This document shows positions 62,293-64,000 of a stretch of DNA of 64,000 nt, piece by piece. Origin of the DNA: Struthio camelus (Eukaryota > Chordata > Aves > Struthioniformes > Struthionidae); the NCBI RefSeq assembly GCF_040807025.1, contig NC_090943.1, positions 118,991,900 through 119,055,899 of the forward strand. The letters run 5' to 3'. The first letter of the stretch is position 1, and every line of letters begins with the position of its first letter. The position numbers and the translations under genes are program-made. The notes below the pieces were generated by a model. The model did not search any database. It worked only from the letters and a program-made list of their open reading frames with translations, and was not told where the DNA came from.

Positions 62293-64000
62293 CTGCAGAT
62301 GTTTAAATTACACTAACACATTGTGAAATTTTCAGGAGAGCTGAAAAGGAACATTCAAAAATCAAATGAAATGGATCTTGGTCTTTAAAAAGAGAAATTG
62401 AAACAACCCCTCCTACCATACACCTTCTATTAGTGAGAAGTATTCCACTTGTCAACTACTATTATTACCAATGTATCTTTTCCATCTAAATTTTGAGCAG
62501 ATATTGCAGGTATTTCATACTGACTTGGGATACGACAACAGGATTTGTAAGAAGCAGATTTTTTAACAATCTGCAAAGCATTCTCTTAAGCGTCTACCCT
62601 CGCTAAGATGTAAGAATTGGAAGGCATGAGGTAATGCTTCAACATTATACTCTCCCAGCTTCCACCAATCTCATAGACTTCCTGGAGATCACAGTGCATG
62701 ACAGAACTATCTTCCACGAGTGCATCTAATGTTTTTAAACTGATTTTACTCATCTTTCATATTGTCCTGTGACAACATGTTCAGAACAGAACTGCATGTC
62801 TTGAAAAATACTGGTCTTTTGCTTGCTTTAAACCTAGGATCTGAACATTTTATTTTGATGCCTAACTCTAGCATCATCAAAAAATGAATACTTGTTCCAT
62901 ACCAGCTTTTTCGAAGCCTCTCTCAAATTTATATTCGTACTTCTTTCATACCCTTCACTATCTCTTCCAATCTGAAAAAACCTTCATCGTCTAGCCTCTC
63001 TAGATACAAAAATTGTTCTGTATCTCCTCATATTTGCCACCACTTTCCATAAGTTAACTAAGCCTAATATATCCTTTTTGAGGATACTGGATCTGTTTTC
63101 ACCAATACTGATTGCATGTATCTAGATTCTTAAATATTCAGTATTCTTTCCATCTTAACTGCCACAGATCCCTGAGAGACTTTGCCAGTAACACTTTCTT
63201 CATTGTGACACCTTCTGACTTTTTACAACTCTCTGTTTTCTCTCTTCGATGCTGATAATGGTCCACGAAAGGGCAGTAGTTCATAACAGCTTACTTTAAG
63301 AGCCTTTGGTAAAAGACCTCAGAAATCAGGCAGTGCATCAGCAGGATCTCTCACATTCACATACTTGTCAACTCCTTCAAATCGACTGGCAAGGAAGCAC
63401 TTTCCTGTACAAATATGTGAAGTTTCTATCCTGCTCCCATTTTCATATTTATGCACGCATCTGCTTAATTATATTCTTTATACTTTTCAACAACTGGCCA
63501 GGATGAAAGATTGAAAGTTTCCCTGACCTTTCCTTAGACTCTTTTTAAAAACTGCATCAGATTTGCCACTTGAAGTTTTTCCTTTCAGATAAAGGCCAGA
63601 TTAAATGGGATTAGTATATCAGAGTTAATAGTTCAGCAATTTCCTACCTAATTAATGTATAGTTCTTAAGTGAATATCATTAGATATAGGAAACTTGTTA
63701 ATATGTATTTCATTAAATACTTCCAAAATCTCTCTACTGAAGATTCAGATGTAACACTGATCAATGCTAGGGTAGAGGAAGGTACCAGTTTGGGAACTAC
63801 TTTGCCCTCCTTGCCAGGGAGCATTGATAAAATGTTTTGTCTGGTTTCCTATTGCAAACTGTGAAGCTGCTTTTATACCTTGATAATCTCTTGGTTCTAA
63901 AGCCTACAGCAGGCTTTCCAAGTCTCATATTTTTTGGTTCTGCCCCTTCAATATATTGTTACTACAGTCTTTTTTGCTTTCCTTAATGTGGTAGTAGGTT
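62293..64000 (-). other. SMCHD1: SMCHD1 intron (right end of window)
   Basis: AT-rich sequence with no convincing exon on either strand. Short frames are chance. The rest of SMCHD1, including the GHKL ATPase exons, lies beyond the right edge. Confidence 0.55.

Noticed and set aside
63265..63345. Candidate minus-strand exon ending at AAAG|GTAAGC-like text
   Set aside because: Short frame, no pyrimidine tract before any acceptor, and no resemblance to SMCHD1.

Overview
The window looks like ordinary vertebrate nuclear DNA, most likely from a bird. It is AT-rich and intron-rich with GT-AG splicing, one strong CpG island, and only a few interspersed repeats. At least two of these are CR1 LINE 3' ends of the avian kind. 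I found no bacterial, viral or organellar genes. Most open frames longer than 60 codons are chance; real coding sequence is short exons that splice together in phase.

Two genes can be rebuilt exon by exon, both on the minus strand. (1) EMILIN2, 5' part only: exon 1 (start codon and signal peptide) at 16106-16003, exon 2 at 15912-15790 and exon 3 at 2782-2610. Together they give 133 full codons holding a complete EMI domain. The coiled-coil, proline-rich and C1q parts must lie beyond the left edge. (2) SMCHD1, 3' part only: sixteen secure exons between 59713 and 39939, plus one probable exon at 62292-62232. They give about 646 residues (667 with the probable exon) ending in a stop codon: the last Ig-like repeats, the SMC hinge and the two coiled-coil arms around it. 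The N-terminal ATPase half lies beyond the right edge. SMCHD1 followed by EMILIN2 on one strand is the order known on human 18p11.32, so the synteny supports both names.

Layout: 1-2609 EMILIN2 intron 3; 2610-16106 EMILIN2 exons 3-1 with a 13-kb intron 2; about 15150-16830 the CpG island and promoter; about 16850-39650 intergenic DNA with no recognised gene, but with one 245-codon orphan ORF, one GC-richer block full of splice-like signals and several small repeats; 39652-64000 the SMCHD1 3' UTR, exons and introns.

The two genes do not work in one pathway. SMCHD1 is a nuclear chromatin-silencing protein and EMILIN2 an extracellular-matrix glycoprotein; they are only neighbours. I did not find a previously undescribed system. 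The points most worth checking are the glutamine-rich, lysine/arginine-ending SMCHD1 tail, the 245-codon intergenic ORF, the possible spliced non-coding locus near 35.5-36.4 kb, and exon-like plus-strand blocks inside an SMCHD1 intron.
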